From: an uncultured Prevotella sp.
GTDB lineage: Bacteria > Bacteroidota > Bacteroidia > Bacteroidales > Bacteroidaceae
NCBI GenBank assembly: GCA_900543585.1
Contig: UQRP01000024.1
Span: 1 to 42,419 of the forward strand
Direction: 5' to 3'
Length of the DNA: 42,419 nt
The first letter of the stretch is position 1. Every line of letters begins with the position of its first letter. The position numbers and the translations under genes were made by a program. The notes below the pieces were generated by a model. That model saw only the letters and a program-made list of their open reading frames with translations, did not search any database and was not told the origin of the DNA. Positions 8,918 through 17,126 of this stretch are shown here, in pieces.

Positions 8918-9499
8918 TTATTTGATGTCTATGAGTTTGTGTGTCTGCAAGCTCAGGCGCCAGCGTGGCTGCCGCTTGATAAACTCCACGCAGGCGGTCG
9001 TGATTTTTCTGTTCTGCTCTCCGTTGCCGGTGTCCATCGGTTGGAGATAGTAGTATTCTGCTTCTATGCCGTAGTCTTCCACCGGCGTTGTGCCGTCGAA
9101 GACGACCTTCAGCTCGTTGCAGCGCCTGACGGCAGGCTTCTGCTTGGGCGATACCGTGAGCCAGTCGAGGTTGTCGGGAGGCAGCTTGGTGCCGTTGCTC
9201 TCCATGGCTGTCTGCGGGAAACCGGCGGCGTGGATGGCGTCGATGAGAGCGGCATCGACCTGCAAGGTCGGCTCGCCACCGGTGAGGACAACGAGCACAC
9301 CGTTGACATCGACGTTGCCGACGGCCTGCTTCATCCTGCTGACGATATCGGCGGCTGTCAACTCCTCATAGTGCGAGAAGTCGGTGTCGCAGAAATCGCA
9401 GTGGAGGTTGCAGCCGCTGAAGCGCACAAAGACGGCGGCGCGCCCCGTGTTGCGGCCCTCGCCCTGAAGACTGTAGAAAATGTCGTTGACCCTGTACAT
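8918..9499 (-). CDS. queE: 7-carboxy-7-deazaguanine synthase QueE
   Basis: A 193-residue radical SAM enzyme that converts 6-carboxy-tetrahydropterin to 7-carboxy-7-deazaguanine in the queuosine pathway. The cluster-binding cysteines are C30, C34 and C37 in FSGCNLHCDFC. The GGEPTLQ motif is near residue 75, and the N-terminal FYSLQGEG matches QueE. The coding sequence starts directly after the queD stop (9500) with no gap, so the two are coupled. QueD and QueE catalyse consecutive steps. Confidence 0.94.
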   Translation of the reverse strand: MYRVNDIFYSLQGEGRNTGRAAVFVRFSGCNLHCDFCDTDFSHYEELTAADIVSRMKQAVGNVDVNGVLVVLTGGEPTLQVDAALIDAIHAAGFPQTAMESNGTKLPPDNLDWLTVSPKQKPAVRRCNELKVVFDGTTPVEDYGIEAEYYYLQPMDTGNGEQNRKITTACVEFIKRQPRWRLSLQTHKLIDIK

Positions 9500-9835
9500 C
9501 TATTCGTCCTTCTCGTAGATAGCCACATTGCTCGCCGTCTCAGCCACCATGGCCTTGTAGCAGGATGGTATCTGGTCGACAATCCACTTAGCGATGTTCT
9601 CTGCCGTGGGATTGAAGGGCAGTACCTGGTTGAGGTCCTGGTGGTCGAGCTTGCCGTGGATGAGCTGCTTGATGAGCGTGAAGTCCACGACCATGCCGTC
9701 CTGGTCCAGCTCCTTGGATTTGCAGTAGACCGTCACCTGCCAGTTGTGTCCGTGGATATTCTCACATTTGCTGCCGTGAGAGAGGATGAGGTGGTGACTG
9801 GCTGAAATTTCGAAAGATTTCTGAATGTAATACAT
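9500..9835 (-). CDS. queD: 6-carboxy-5,6,7,8-tetrahydropterin synthase QueD
   Basis: A 111-residue enzyme of the PTPS/QueD family that makes 6-carboxytetrahydropterin from dihydroneopterin triphosphate. Zinc ligands are visible as a His in SASHHL (residues 14-15) and in IHGHNW (H28, H30), and C24 is in the position of the catalytic cysteine (SKCENIHGH). The C-terminal pattern NPTAENIAKWI is family-typical. It is directly upstream of queE and starts 3 bp after the preceding stop, so the two TPR-like fragments, queD and queE form one tight transcription unit. Confidence 0.93.
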   Translation of the reverse strand: MYYIQKSFEISASHHLILSHGSKCENIHGHNWQVTVYCKSKELDQDGMVVDFTLIKQLIHGKLDHQDLNQVLPFNPTAENIAKWIVDQIPSCYKAMVAETASNVAIYEKDE

Positions 9836-9838
9836 GCG

Positions 9839-10489
9839 TTATTTCTTTTTCTGTATGTAAGCTAATTCCGACAAGGCATAGTCGCTGTTGTCGGGGTCGT
9901 CGAGGAGTTGCTTGAGAATCTTCTCGGCTTCCTTATATTGTCCGTTGTTGATGAGCAGGTAGGCCCTTCGGCGCTTGATGAAGTTCATAAACTTTTTTAT
10001 TCCCTGCATCTCTTTGGTATGGTCGGCCGCGTGGTCTTCGTCGTCTTCATCCTCCTCGCCGTGCTCCAGGCTGTCGAGAGCCGCTTGCAGCGAGCTCTGG
10101 ATGCCCGTGAGCAGATCCATGGCGCGGAAATCGTTGCCGTTGACGAGGCAGTTGACATAGGCCTCGGTATAAGACTGCTGCGTGGTGGGCAGTGTCATTT
10201 GCAGATAGTAGCAGGCGCGGTCATACTGGTGGAGGTTGGTATAGCAGCAGCCAATGTAATAGGCCACTTCGTCGATGAGGTCCTTCACTTGTTCGATGTG
10301 GTGGTTGAAGCCGCCCGTCAAGGTGTGGAAGGCGTCGAGGAGTGGCAGCAAGGCCTCATAGTAGCGTTTGTGGAGGTAGAGGCTGCGCCCGCGGAAGAAG
10401 TCCTGGCCAAAGTGCAGGTCGCTGAAGGAGGCCAGCACCTTCTCCTCATGGCTCATCGAGGCCTGGTCGTCGGACTTAGCCTTGGCCAT
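9839..10489 (-). CDS. TPR-like protein, C-terminal piece downstream of an in-frame TGA
   Basis: A 216-residue piece with helical repeats (YLHKRYYEALLPLLDAF, YYIGCCYTNLHQYDRACYYLQM, YLLINNGQYKEAEKILKQLL) that look like tetratricopeptide repeats. The annotated ATG at 10489 is probably not the natural start. The 21 codons before it, back to 10552, are open in the same frame and encode plausible protein (GYDLTPRE then HFRYLWKEA). They run straight into the TGA (10553-10555) that ends the upstream coding region, in the same reading frame. The two pieces together would make one protein of about 577 residues. An acidic insert (HGEEDEDDEDHAADH) lies in the middle. Whether this part is made on its own is unknown. 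Confidence 0.7.
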   Translation of the reverse strand: MAKAKSDDQASMSHEEKVLASFSDLHFGQDFFRGRSLYLHKRYYEALLPLLDAFHTLTGGFNHHIEQVKDLIDEVAYYIGCCYTNLHQYDRACYYLQMTLPTTQQSYTEAYVNCLVNGNDFRAMDLLTGIQSSLQAALDSLEHGEEDEDDEDHAADHTKEMQGIKKFMNFIKRRRAYLLINNGQYKEAEKILKQLLDDPDNSDYALSELAYIQKKK

Positions 10490-10552
10490 GGCCTCTTTCC
10501 ACAGGTAGCGGAAGTGGGCCTCACGGGTCTCGCGCGGCGTAAGGTCATAGCC

Positions 10553-11572
10553 TCAGAGCACACTCATCGACAGCATTTGGTGACGCTCGCTCTCGTTGTT
10601 CACCTCCTTGCTCACGGAGATGGGTATCAGCATCAGGGTGACACGGTAGTAGAGGGTGTCCTCGTTTCTGTCTTCCTCTTTGAAGTTGACCATCAGATGG
10701 CGGGGCGTGATGGGGTCGCGGGGATCGTAGAAGTCGAGGTTGCCCGTGGCGGTGTGATTGCTGAAAGCGCCGTCCTTGATAAGTGGTGAGGAGATGGCAA
10801 AGCCTAAGATGTCGTCGGGGTCGTCGAGTGTGGAGACGGTGTCGCCGATGGTCAGTGAGAATCTGATGGGGATGATGTCGGTAAGGCCGAGGGCTGTGGA
10901 GACGAGCCGGCCTAAGGTGAGTAGCGAGCTGGTCTCTTCGTGCCAGTTGGGCCCGGCCTCCTGGTGCATCATCTCCTGCTCGTGGAGGAGCTGCAAGTCG
11001 CGGGCAAAGAGGGCATCGCCCTTCTCGCGATCCAGACCGGGGCTCTTCTCCCGCTTCGACTGCTCTTCGTATTTTGTGGAGAAGGTGTTCTGCCAGATGA
11101 AGGCATCGCCCATGACACGCTCCAAAGTCTGCTTCAGACAGACATCGGTGAGGGGAAGCACACTGATGAGGTGCAGGTCCACGGTACTCTTCTTCTCGTC
11201 AACGGTATAGACGATGCGGCAGGCATCGGTATTGAGGTTGCAGAGGTTGCAGACGATGCGCACACGCTCTATATTCTCAACATCGGTCTGATAGAAGAAA
11301 AGAAAAGACACGCGGGCGAAAGGATTATTCTTCTCCAGCGTGATATTGAAGTGCCCGCCTTGATAGGTATAGCGCGCGGTATCAATATCGCCCTCCTTCT
11401 TCCATTCTGCCTTGATATTCATCTCGTGCAGAATACGGTTGATGGACGACTTCCTGTCGGTGATATTAAATTTCACACGATCCAAGTCCTTCATGCGCTT
11501 TAACCACAACACGACAAAGGCGGCAAGAAGCGCGACGAGTAAGATGATATATAGTATGTCGATAGTATCCAT
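10553..11572 (-). CDS. Membrane-anchored protein, N-terminal piece of the same gene
   Basis: A 339-residue product. There is an N-terminal membrane helix at about residues 5-23 (IDILYIILLVALLAAFVVLWL) and then a cytoplasmic alpha/beta region. I do not recognise a named family. The segment KFNITDRKSSINRILHEMNIKAEW and the repeated beta-strand patterns are consistent with one or two YbjN/Hsp33-chaperone-like folds, but this is weak. It ends at TGA 10553-10555, after which the same frame stays open to the TPR-like part (9839). The region reads as one gene interrupted by a single nonsense codon. It is the first gene of the minus-strand cluster leading to queD, queE and cls. Confidence 0.7.
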   Translation of the reverse strand: MDTIDILYIILLVALLAAFVVLWLKRMKDLDRVKFNITDRKSSINRILHEMNIKAEWKKEGDIDTARYTYQGGHFNITLEKNNPFARVSFLFFYQTDVENIERVRIVCNLCNLNTDACRIVYTVDEKKSTVDLHLISVLPLTDVCLKQTLERVMGDAFIWQNTFSTKYEEQSKREKSPGLDREKGDALFARDLQLLHEQEMMHQEAGPNWHEETSSLLTLGRLVSTALGLTDIIPIRFSLTIGDTVSTLDDPDDILGFAISSPLIKDGAFSNHTATGNLDFYDPRDPITPRHLMVNFKEEDRNEDTLYYRVTLMLIPISVSKEVNNESERHQMLSMSVL

Positions 11573-11671
11573 AAACCTTCATTCCTTGTTAGAGATTACA
11601 AAAATACGATTAAAAACTGAGATTAAGAAGAAAAACAGGATATTTATAACGTACAGAAAGCAAAAAAGCGT

Positions 11672-11679
11672 TATTTTTG
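11672..11679 (+). promoter_or_regulatory. Bacteroidetes -7 box for the S41 protease
   Basis: TATTTTTG (TAnnTTTG type, followed by C) lies 30 bp before the ATG at 11709. No TTTG -33 element at the expected distance is evident. Confidence 0.45.
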
Positions 11680-11708
11680 CAAAAGATATTCTTACAAACA
11701 TCGATTTT

Positions 11709-14700
11709 ATGAAGAAACTCTTACTCGTCTTGGCAGCACCTCTGCTCTCTGCAGCGGCTCTGGCTCAGACCCAACCGCTGTGGATGCGCTTTCCTGCCAT
11801 CTCGCCCGACGGCAGCACAGTGGCCTTCTCCTACAAGGGCGACATCTGGACGGTGCCCGTGACCGGTGGTCAGGCCCGGCAGATTACTTCCAATCCTGCC
11901 TATGAAGCTTATCCCGTGTGGAGTCCCGACTCCCGCACCCTTGCCTTTGCCTCTACGCGCGAAGGCAGCATGGATGTGTATATCGTAGACAGAAATGGCG
12001 GCGTGCCCAAGCGGCTCACTACCGACAGTGGTGATGAATATCCTATGGCATGGCGCAACGACAGCACCATCCTGCTCCGCGCCAGTATCATGCCGTCGGC
12101 ACAGAGCATCATCTTCGCTTCCAGCACCTTTCCACAGGTCTATGAGGTCAGCATCCATGGTGGACGTATGAAGCACTTCTCCGACATCACCATGAACGAC
12201 ATCAGTGTGGCTCCCGACGGTGGTATCCTCTACCATGACAAGAAAGGTTATGAGGATGACTTCCGCAAACACCACCAGTCGCCGATATGCCGTGACATCT
12301 GGCTGTATAAGAACAACACCTTCACGCGGCTCACCGACTTTGCCGGTGAGGACCGTACCCCTGTCTGGGGCGGTGACACCAATACCTACTATTATCTTAG
12401 CGAGGAAGACGGCACCTTCAACGTCTACAGGCGGCTCATCGGTGCCATGGCCAAGACGCAGCTTACACACTATAAAGGCAACCCCGTCAGATTTCTCACA
12501 CGCGCTACCGACGGCACCCTCTGCTATGGTTACAACGGCGAGATTTACACCCTCCACGAGGGTAGCGAGCCACAGAAGCTCAGTGTCACGGTGACGGCCG
12601 ATGACGGCAGCGACAGGCTGAAGCGACAGCTGCTCACCTCGGGCGCCACAGAGTTCACACTCTCGCCCAACGGCAAGGAGATGGCATTCGTTCTTCATGG
12701 CGATGTCTATGTCACCTCCCTGGACTATAAGACGACGAAGCATGTCACCGATACGCCCGAGCAGGAACGCAATATCAACTTCTCGCCCGATGGTCGAAGC
12801 CTTGTCTATGCCTCTGAGCGGGGCGGTCTGTGGCAGATATACCGTACCTCCATCGTGAAGAGCGACGAGAAATACTTCACCTATGCCACTGACCTCAAGG
12901 AGGACCAGCTCGTGAAGAGCGACAAGACTTCGATGCAGCCAGCCTACAGTCCCGACGGCAAGACGGTGGCCTTTCTCGAAGACCGCGGTGCGCTCAAGGC
13001 TGTCGACGTGAAGACCAAAGCCGTGAGGACGCTCATGGACGGGAAGTTCATGTACAGCTATTCTGACGGCGACTTGTGGTTCCAGTGGAGCCCTGACAGC
13101 CGCTGGCTCCTGGCCGACTATATCGGCACCGGTGGCTGGAACAACCGCGACATCGCCCTCGTGCCAGCTTCGGGAAAGGGTGATGTCGTCAACCTCACCA
13201 ACAGTGGCTATAATGATACCAATGCTCGCTGGGTCCTTGGTGGCAAGGCTATGCTCTTCCAAAGTGACCGCGCCGGCTACCGCTCTCATGGCAGTTGGGG
13301 TGCGGAGGATGACGCCTATATCATGTTCTTCGACCTCGACGCCTATGAGCGCTTCCGTATGAACAAGGAGGAGCGTGCCCTCTACGATGAGGCTAAGAAG
13401 GCAGAACCTGCTGACACTACGAAGAAGCCGGTGATAGAGTTCCGGAAATGGAATACAAAGAAGAACCGCGATAAGGCCAAGGCCGACGACAAGACGTCGG
13501 GTGTGAAGCCTTTGACGTTTGACCTCGCCCATTGCCGAGACCGCGTCATCCGGCTCACGGTTAACTCCTCACTCATGGGCGACGCCATGCTCTCTCCCGG
13601 AGGCGACACGCTCTATTATCAGGCAAAGTTCGAGGGAGGCTATGACCTCTGGAAACATGACCTCGTGGAGAACAAGACGGAGATAGTGATGAAGAATGTT
13701 GGTGGCGTCGGTATGGAAGCCGACAAGGACTTCAAGCATCTCTACGTCTTCAACAACGGCATCAAGGAGATAGACCTCGCCAAGGGTTCGTCGAAGAATA
13801 TCGACTTCGAAGCACAATTCAACTATCGTCCCTATGAGGAGCGCAGCTATATCTTCCACCACGTCTGGCAGCAGGTCAAGGACAAGTTCTATGACCCCAA
13901 GCTTCATGGTGTCGACTGGGAGGGCTACCGCAAGAACTATGAGCAGTTCCTGCCGTATATCAACAACAACTATGACTTCCGCGACCTGCTCTCTGAGATG
14001 CTTGGTGAGCTTAATGCCTCTCACACTGGCTCCCGCTACTATCCCGCCGGTCCACAGCTGCGGACCGCGGCGTTAGGCCTCTTCTTCGACGACAGCTACG
14101 ACGGCGACGGTCTCCGTGTCGACGAGGTCATCAAACGTGGCCCCTTCGATGTGCGCAACACTGGCGTCACCAAGGGTTGCATCATCGAGAAGATAGACGG
14201 TCAACCCATCCTGCGCGACTCCGACTATACGTCGCTTCTCGACGGCAAGGCCAATAGACCTGTCCGCGTCTCCGTCTACAACCCCAAGGGTAAGAAGCAC
14301 TTCGATGTCGTCGTCCGCGCCATCTCACGCAGTGCACAGAACGAACTGCTCTATCGCCGTTGGGTGGACCGCAACCGCGCGCTCGTCGACTCCCTCTCTC
14401 ATGGCACCGTCGGTTATGTTCATGTTCAGGCCATGGACAGCCGCAGCTTCCGCACGGTCTTCAGCGAGCTGCTTGCCGACTCTATGCGCATGAAGAAGGC
14501 CGTCATTGTCGACGAGCGACACAATGGTGGCGGATGGCTTCACGATGACCTCTGCACGCTCCTCTCCGGTAAGCAATATGCGCAGTTTGTGGCGCATGGT
14601 AAATATATCGGTTACGACCCATGGAATAAATGGGTGAAGCCCTCATGTGTGATGATTTGTGAGGATGACTACAGCAATGGTCATGGCTTCCCCGCTGTCT

Positions 14701-14951
14701 ACAAGACTTTGGGCATAGGCAAGCTGATTGGCGCCCCCGTGGCGGGTACCATGACGGCGGTATGGTGGGAGACGATGATGAACGATATGGTCTTCGGCAT
14801 CCCGCAAGTCGGCAACCTTGGCATGGACGGCTCCTATTTTGAGAACAGGCAGCTTAATCCTGACATCGAGGTCTACAACTCTCCTGCCGACTTCCTCACC
14901 GGCAACGACCGCCAGCTGAAGAAGGCCGTCGAGGAGATGATGAGAGAATAA
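11709..14951 (+). CDS. Tricorn-type S41 family protease, exported
   Basis: A 1080-residue protein. It begins MKKLLLVLAAPLLSAAALAQ, a clear signal peptide cut near residue 20, so it acts in the envelope. An N-terminal WD40-like/PD40 beta-propeller follows (repeated SPDGxxxAF and SPDSRxLAF units, for example near residues 30, 75, 350 and 415), then a second propeller, the Tricorn C1 domain, a PDZ domain (near 790-880) and the S41 catalytic domain. Active-site candidates are the S-H pair of LNASHTGSRYY (about S771-H772) and the nucleophile S989 in DDYSNGHGFP; VDERHNGGG precedes it. The frame is open further upstream, but the ATG at 11709 gives the signal peptide and follows a -7 box. Tricorn-like proteins degrade peptides; the natural substrate is unknown. 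Confidence 0.92.
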   Translation: MKKLLLVLAAPLLSAAALAQTQPLWMRFPAISPDGSTVAFSYKGDIWTVPVTGGQARQITSNPAYEAYPVWSPDSRTLAFASTREGSMDVYIVDRNGGVPKRLTTDSGDEYPMAWRNDSTILLRASIMPSAQSIIFASSTFPQVYEVSIHGGRMKHFSDITMNDISVAPDGGILYHDKKGYEDDFRKHHQSPICRDIWLYKNNTFTRLTDFAGEDRTPVWGGDTNTYYYLSEEDGTFNVYRRLIGAMAKTQLTHYKGNPVRFLTRATDGTLCYGYNGEIYTLHEGSEPQKLSVTVTADDGSDRLKRQLLTSGATEFTLSPNGKEMAFVLHGDVYVTSLDYKTTKHVTDTPEQERNINFSPDGRSLVYASERGGLWQIYRTSIVKSDEKYFTYATDLKEDQLVKSDKTSMQPAYSPDGKTVAFLEDRGALKAVDVKTKAVRTLMDGKFMYSYSDGDLWFQWSPDSRWLLADYIGTGGWNNRDIALVPASGKGDVVNLTNSGYNDTNARWVLGGKAMLFQSDRAGYRSHGSWGAEDDAYIMFFDLDAYERFRMNKEERALYDEAKKAEPADTTKKPVIEFRKWNTKKNRDKAKADDKTSGVKPLTFDLAHCRDRVIRLTVNSSLMGDAMLSPGGDTLYYQAKFEGGYDLWKHDLVENKTEIVMKNVGGVGMEADKDFKHLYVFNNGIKEIDLAKGSSKNIDFEAQFNYRPYEERSYIFHHVWQQVKDKFYDPKLHGVDWEGYRKNYEQFLPYINNNYDFRDLLSEMLGELNASHTGSRYYPAGPQLRTAALGLFFDDSYDGDGLRVDEVIKRGPFDVRNTGVTKGCIIEKIDGQPILRDSDYTSLLDGKANRPVRVSVYNPKGKKHFDVVVRAISRSAQNELLYRRWVDRNRALVDSLSHGTVGYVHVQAMDSRSFRTVFSELLADSMRMKKAVIVDERHNGGGWLHDDLCTLLSGKQYAQFVAHGKYIGYDPWNKWVKPSCVMICEDDYSNGHGFPAVYKTLGIGKLIGAPVAGTMTAVWWETMMNDMVFGIPQVGNLGMDGSYFENRQLNPDIEVYNSPADFLTGNDRQLKKAVEEMMRE

Positions 14952-14986
14952 GGTGATAGGTGGTAGGTGGTAGGTGTTAGTTGTTA
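14952..14986 (+). repeat. 7-bp tandem repeat run directly after a stop codon
   Basis: Five 7-bp units, GGTGATA, GGTGGTA, GGTGGTA, GGTGTTA and GTTGTTA, begin on the base after the TAA of the protease gene. Because 7 is not a multiple of 3, the TGA/TAG triplets fall in different frames. Confidence 0.85.
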
Positions 14987-15019
14987 ATGGTATGTAAACG
15001 CGTGCTACAGAACATTCAC

Positions 15020-15151
15020 GGCGTATACCATTTTCATTCATGGCAAATGCCACGGACATTCACGGCAAATGCCACGGATATCGCTGACAAATGCCACGGA
15101 TATCGCTGACAAATGCCACGGAATTCCGTGGCATATGCCAGAGATGCTGTG
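15020..15151. repeat. Array of six 22-bp units with alternating palindromes
   Basis: The units start at 15020, 15042, 15064, 15086, 15108 and 15130. The common unit has GGCAAATGCC (or GACAAATGCC) at positions 1-10 and GATATC at positions 14-19, so palindrome centres are 11 bp apart. The first and last units are divergent. At 15113-15134 the two halves ATGCCACGGAA and TTCCGTGGCAT form a perfect 22-bp palindrome. The same unit recurs at 41185. The bases from 15152 to the hydrolase stop hold nothing recognisable. Confidence 0.9.
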
Positions 15152-15179
15152 AACATGTGGCGGGACACCTATGAGCGAC

Positions 15180-16058
15180 CTATTTCTTCGCTCTCAGCCA
15201 TTCTGCTAAAATTGTCTGATAGTCCTCGGTTTTGTCGATGAACGTCATGTGGCGGGCACCGTCAAGGAGCTCCCAGCGGGAGTGGGGAATGCGGTCATAC
15301 ATCGTCTTGGCTATCAACGGCGTGCACTCGTCGTTGGTGCCACTGATGATGAGTGCCGGCTGACGAATCTCGTGCAGCCGGTTGGTATATTCAAAATCTT
15401 TCAATGTCCCCGTGGGGGTGTACTCGTTGGGTCCCCACGCGGTGATATACGACTCCATGCCGAAACGCTTCTTCCTTCGGAAGCATTCCGGTGTGGAGTC
15501 GTTGATTTCATCGGCATGGAGCACCGTATAGTGGTCGTTTGCCTTGAGGTAGTCGTCGGCTTCGAAGTTGCCCGTTGCCACAGCACGTGCGATGGCTTGC
15601 TGCTCGTCTTCGGGCATGAAGCTGATGAGCCGTTGCTGCTCGTGGCTCCACAAAGAACTTGAGGGCAAGGTGCTGGAGAGAATTACCGACTCCACGCCCT
15701 CGGGCTGTCGGTCGATGAGATAGGCGATGATGAGCATGCCACCCCACGACTGTCCTAACAGGTGCACTCTGTCGAGGTGGAGCCAGTGGCGCAATGCTTC
15801 TAACTCTTCCATCCACGTCTCTAACGTCCACAACTCTTTGTGACCCTCGACATAACTCTCGCCACAGCCTATCTGGTCGTAGCTGATAATCTGGCGCCCC
15901 GTCGTGGCTGCCAATGCGTCGAGGACCTCGAAGTAGTTGTGGGTACTGCCCGGCCCGCCATGGAGCAACAGCAGCGGAGCCTTGCCGCTCGCTTCCCCTA
16001 CGATTCTATAAAAAGTCTCATACCCTTTGAAGGGCATCTTGCCTGTTGTTATTTTCAT
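15180..16058 (-). CDS. Proline iminopeptidase-like alpha/beta hydrolase (S33)
   Basis: A 292-residue protein when started at the ATG at 16058 (MKITTGKMPFKGYETFYRIVG); an ATG at 16088 would add 10 residues. The oxyanion-hole region LLLLHGGPGSTHNYF and ISYDQIGCGES are typical of the proline iminopeptidase family S33. The nucleophile elbow is GQSWGG, the acid is probably D in ISGTNDECTP and the histidine is in GARHMTFID. Such enzymes cut N-terminal proline or hydrophobic residues from peptides in the cytoplasm. There is no signal peptide. It is on the same strand as the DMT transporter gene, 40 bp downstream. Confidence 0.85.
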   Translation of the reverse strand: MKITTGKMPFKGYETFYRIVGEASGKAPLLLLHGGPGSTHNYFEVLDALAATTGRQIISYDQIGCGESYVEGHKELWTLETWMEELEALRHWLHLDRVHLLGQSWGGMLIIAYLIDRQPEGVESVILSSTLPSSSLWSHEQQRLISFMPEDEQQAIARAVATGNFEADDYLKANDHYTVLHADEINDSTPECFRRKKRFGMESYITAWGPNEYTPTGTLKDFEYTNRLHEIRQPALIISGTNDECTPLIAKTMYDRIPHSRWELLDGARHMTFIDKTEDYQTILAEWLRAKK

Positions 16059-16083
16059 TGTCAATAAATAATCCTTAATTTCT

Positions 16084-16104
16084 ATCACTTAACACCTATC
16101 ACCT
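16084..16104 (-). repeat. 7-bp repeat run over the stop codon of the DMT gene
   Basis: On the minus strand three 7-bp units read AGGTGAT, AGGTGTT and AAGTGAT. The first contains the TGA stop of the DMT gene. The unit resembles the GGTGATA/GGTGGTA run at 14952 in the opposite orientation. Confidence 0.7.
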
Positions 16105-17016
16105 TCTTTCTCTTACATCTCTCTTCGACTTTGACTTGATGACGAGCCATACGCCAGTGAAGACCAGAATGACAGCCACGCCCTGCGACAGGGTGAAAAC
16201 GCTCATGCCCACGGTCACGCTGGCAACAACAGAGATGATGGGCTGGACATAGTTGTAGACGCTGACCACCGTTGGGCGCAGTATACTCTGGGCTACCACG
16301 CTAAGCAGGTAGCACACGAAAGTGCCAAGGATAACCACATAGCCGACTTCTAACCATGTGGCAGTGGTGAACGATGCCCACGGCAGTTGGCTGACATGCC
16401 ATGTCGAGAACGGAAGGATGAACAGGGAAGCCCATGTAAACATCCATTTGTTGACCGTGAAGACGTTGTACTTTCGGATGATGGGATTGAAGAGAGCTAA
16501 GTAAAGGGCAAAGGAGAACTGGGCAAAGATACACATCAGGTCACCATGGATGTTGCCCACTTTTGCATTGCCGGCATTGGCGCTGCTGAGAATCAGAATG
16601 AGGGCACCGCAGCAGCCTATTGCCACGCCAAGGGCTTTCTTCCATGTGATGGGCTCTTTGAGGATAAGGAAGGAGAGTGCCATGGCAAAGATAGGCATGG
16701 AGGTGGTGACGATACTCGCATTGACGGGAGAGGTGATGCTCAGTCCAATATTAAACAAGCACTGGTTGAAGACAATGCCGAAAACGGCGGCTCCTGCCAG
16801 TTTCAGGATGTCTTTCACTGGAATATGCTCGCGCGGAGCTAACAGAGAAGCTGCCCAGAAGAGGATGGCAGCGCCGGCTACTCGAAAGGAAACAACAGAG
16901 ATGCCATCAAAACCTGTATTCATAGCGTCTTTGGCTATTGGGGCCATAAAACCCCAGATGGCTTCAGCGGTAAACATGCTCAAATGTGCCCGAAAAGGGG
17001 CATTACCATTCTTCAT
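16099..17016 (-). CDS. DMT-superfamily (EamA) transporter
   Basis: A 305-residue inner-membrane protein with about ten hydrophobic helices arranged as two EamA repeats. The first repeat holds AEAIWGFMAPIAKDAMN and LKEPITWKKALGVAIGCCGALIL; the second has FVCYLLSVVAQSILRPTVVSVYNYVQPIISVVASVTVGMSVFTLSQGVAVILVFTGV. Family members export amino acids, nucleosides or other small metabolites; the substrate cannot be read from sequence. The length is normal. The gene is divergent from the ATPase gene at 17127, with about 110 bp between the start codons. Confidence 0.9.
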   Translation of the reverse strand: MKNGNAPFRAHLSMFTAEAIWGFMAPIAKDAMNTGFDGISVVSFRVAGAAILFWAASLLAPREHIPVKDILKLAGAAVFGIVFNQCLFNIGLSITSPVNASIVTTSMPIFAMALSFLILKEPITWKKALGVAIGCCGALILILSSANAGNAKVGNIHGDLMCIFAQFSFALYLALFNPIIRKYNVFTVNKWMFTWASLFILPFSTWHVSQLPWASFTTATWLEVGYVVILGTFVCYLLSVVAQSILRPTVVSVYNYVQPIISVVASVTVGMSVFTLSQGVAVILVFTGVWLVIKSKSKRDVRERR

Positions 17017-17096
17017 AACTTGACCTAATATTGCTTAATCATCCGCAAAATTACTAATAAATACCATCTGATGATACAACTTACAGATTTTTTCCC

Positions 17097-17104
17097 TATT
17101 TTTG
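17097..17104 (+). promoter_or_regulatory. Bacteroidetes -7 box for the ATPase/DUF4435 pair
   Basis: TATTTTTG (TAnnTTTG) followed by C, 22 bp before the ATG at 17127. The -33 element is not clear. Confidence 0.45.
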
Positions 17105-17126
17105 CCTGTAGAAAACTAAAACAACT

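Noticed and set aside
10553..10555. TGA read as selenocysteine
   Set aside because: No selenocysteine insertion hairpin is apparent, the context is not a redox motif, and the simplest explanation is CGA changed to TGA.
11721..13532. A 603-codon open frame antisense to the S41 protease
   Set aside because: It lies wholly inside a well-supported gene on the other strand and shows no recognisable domain; long antisense frames are common with this codon bias.
15020..15151. CRISPR array
   Set aside because: The 22-bp units are directly adjacent with no unique spacers, and there are no cas genes.
14952..16104. Invertible segment around the iminopeptidase gene flanked by inverted GGTGATA-like heptamers
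   Set aside because: The flanks are short, imperfect repeats that also occur elsewhere, and no site-specific recombinase gene is present in the window.
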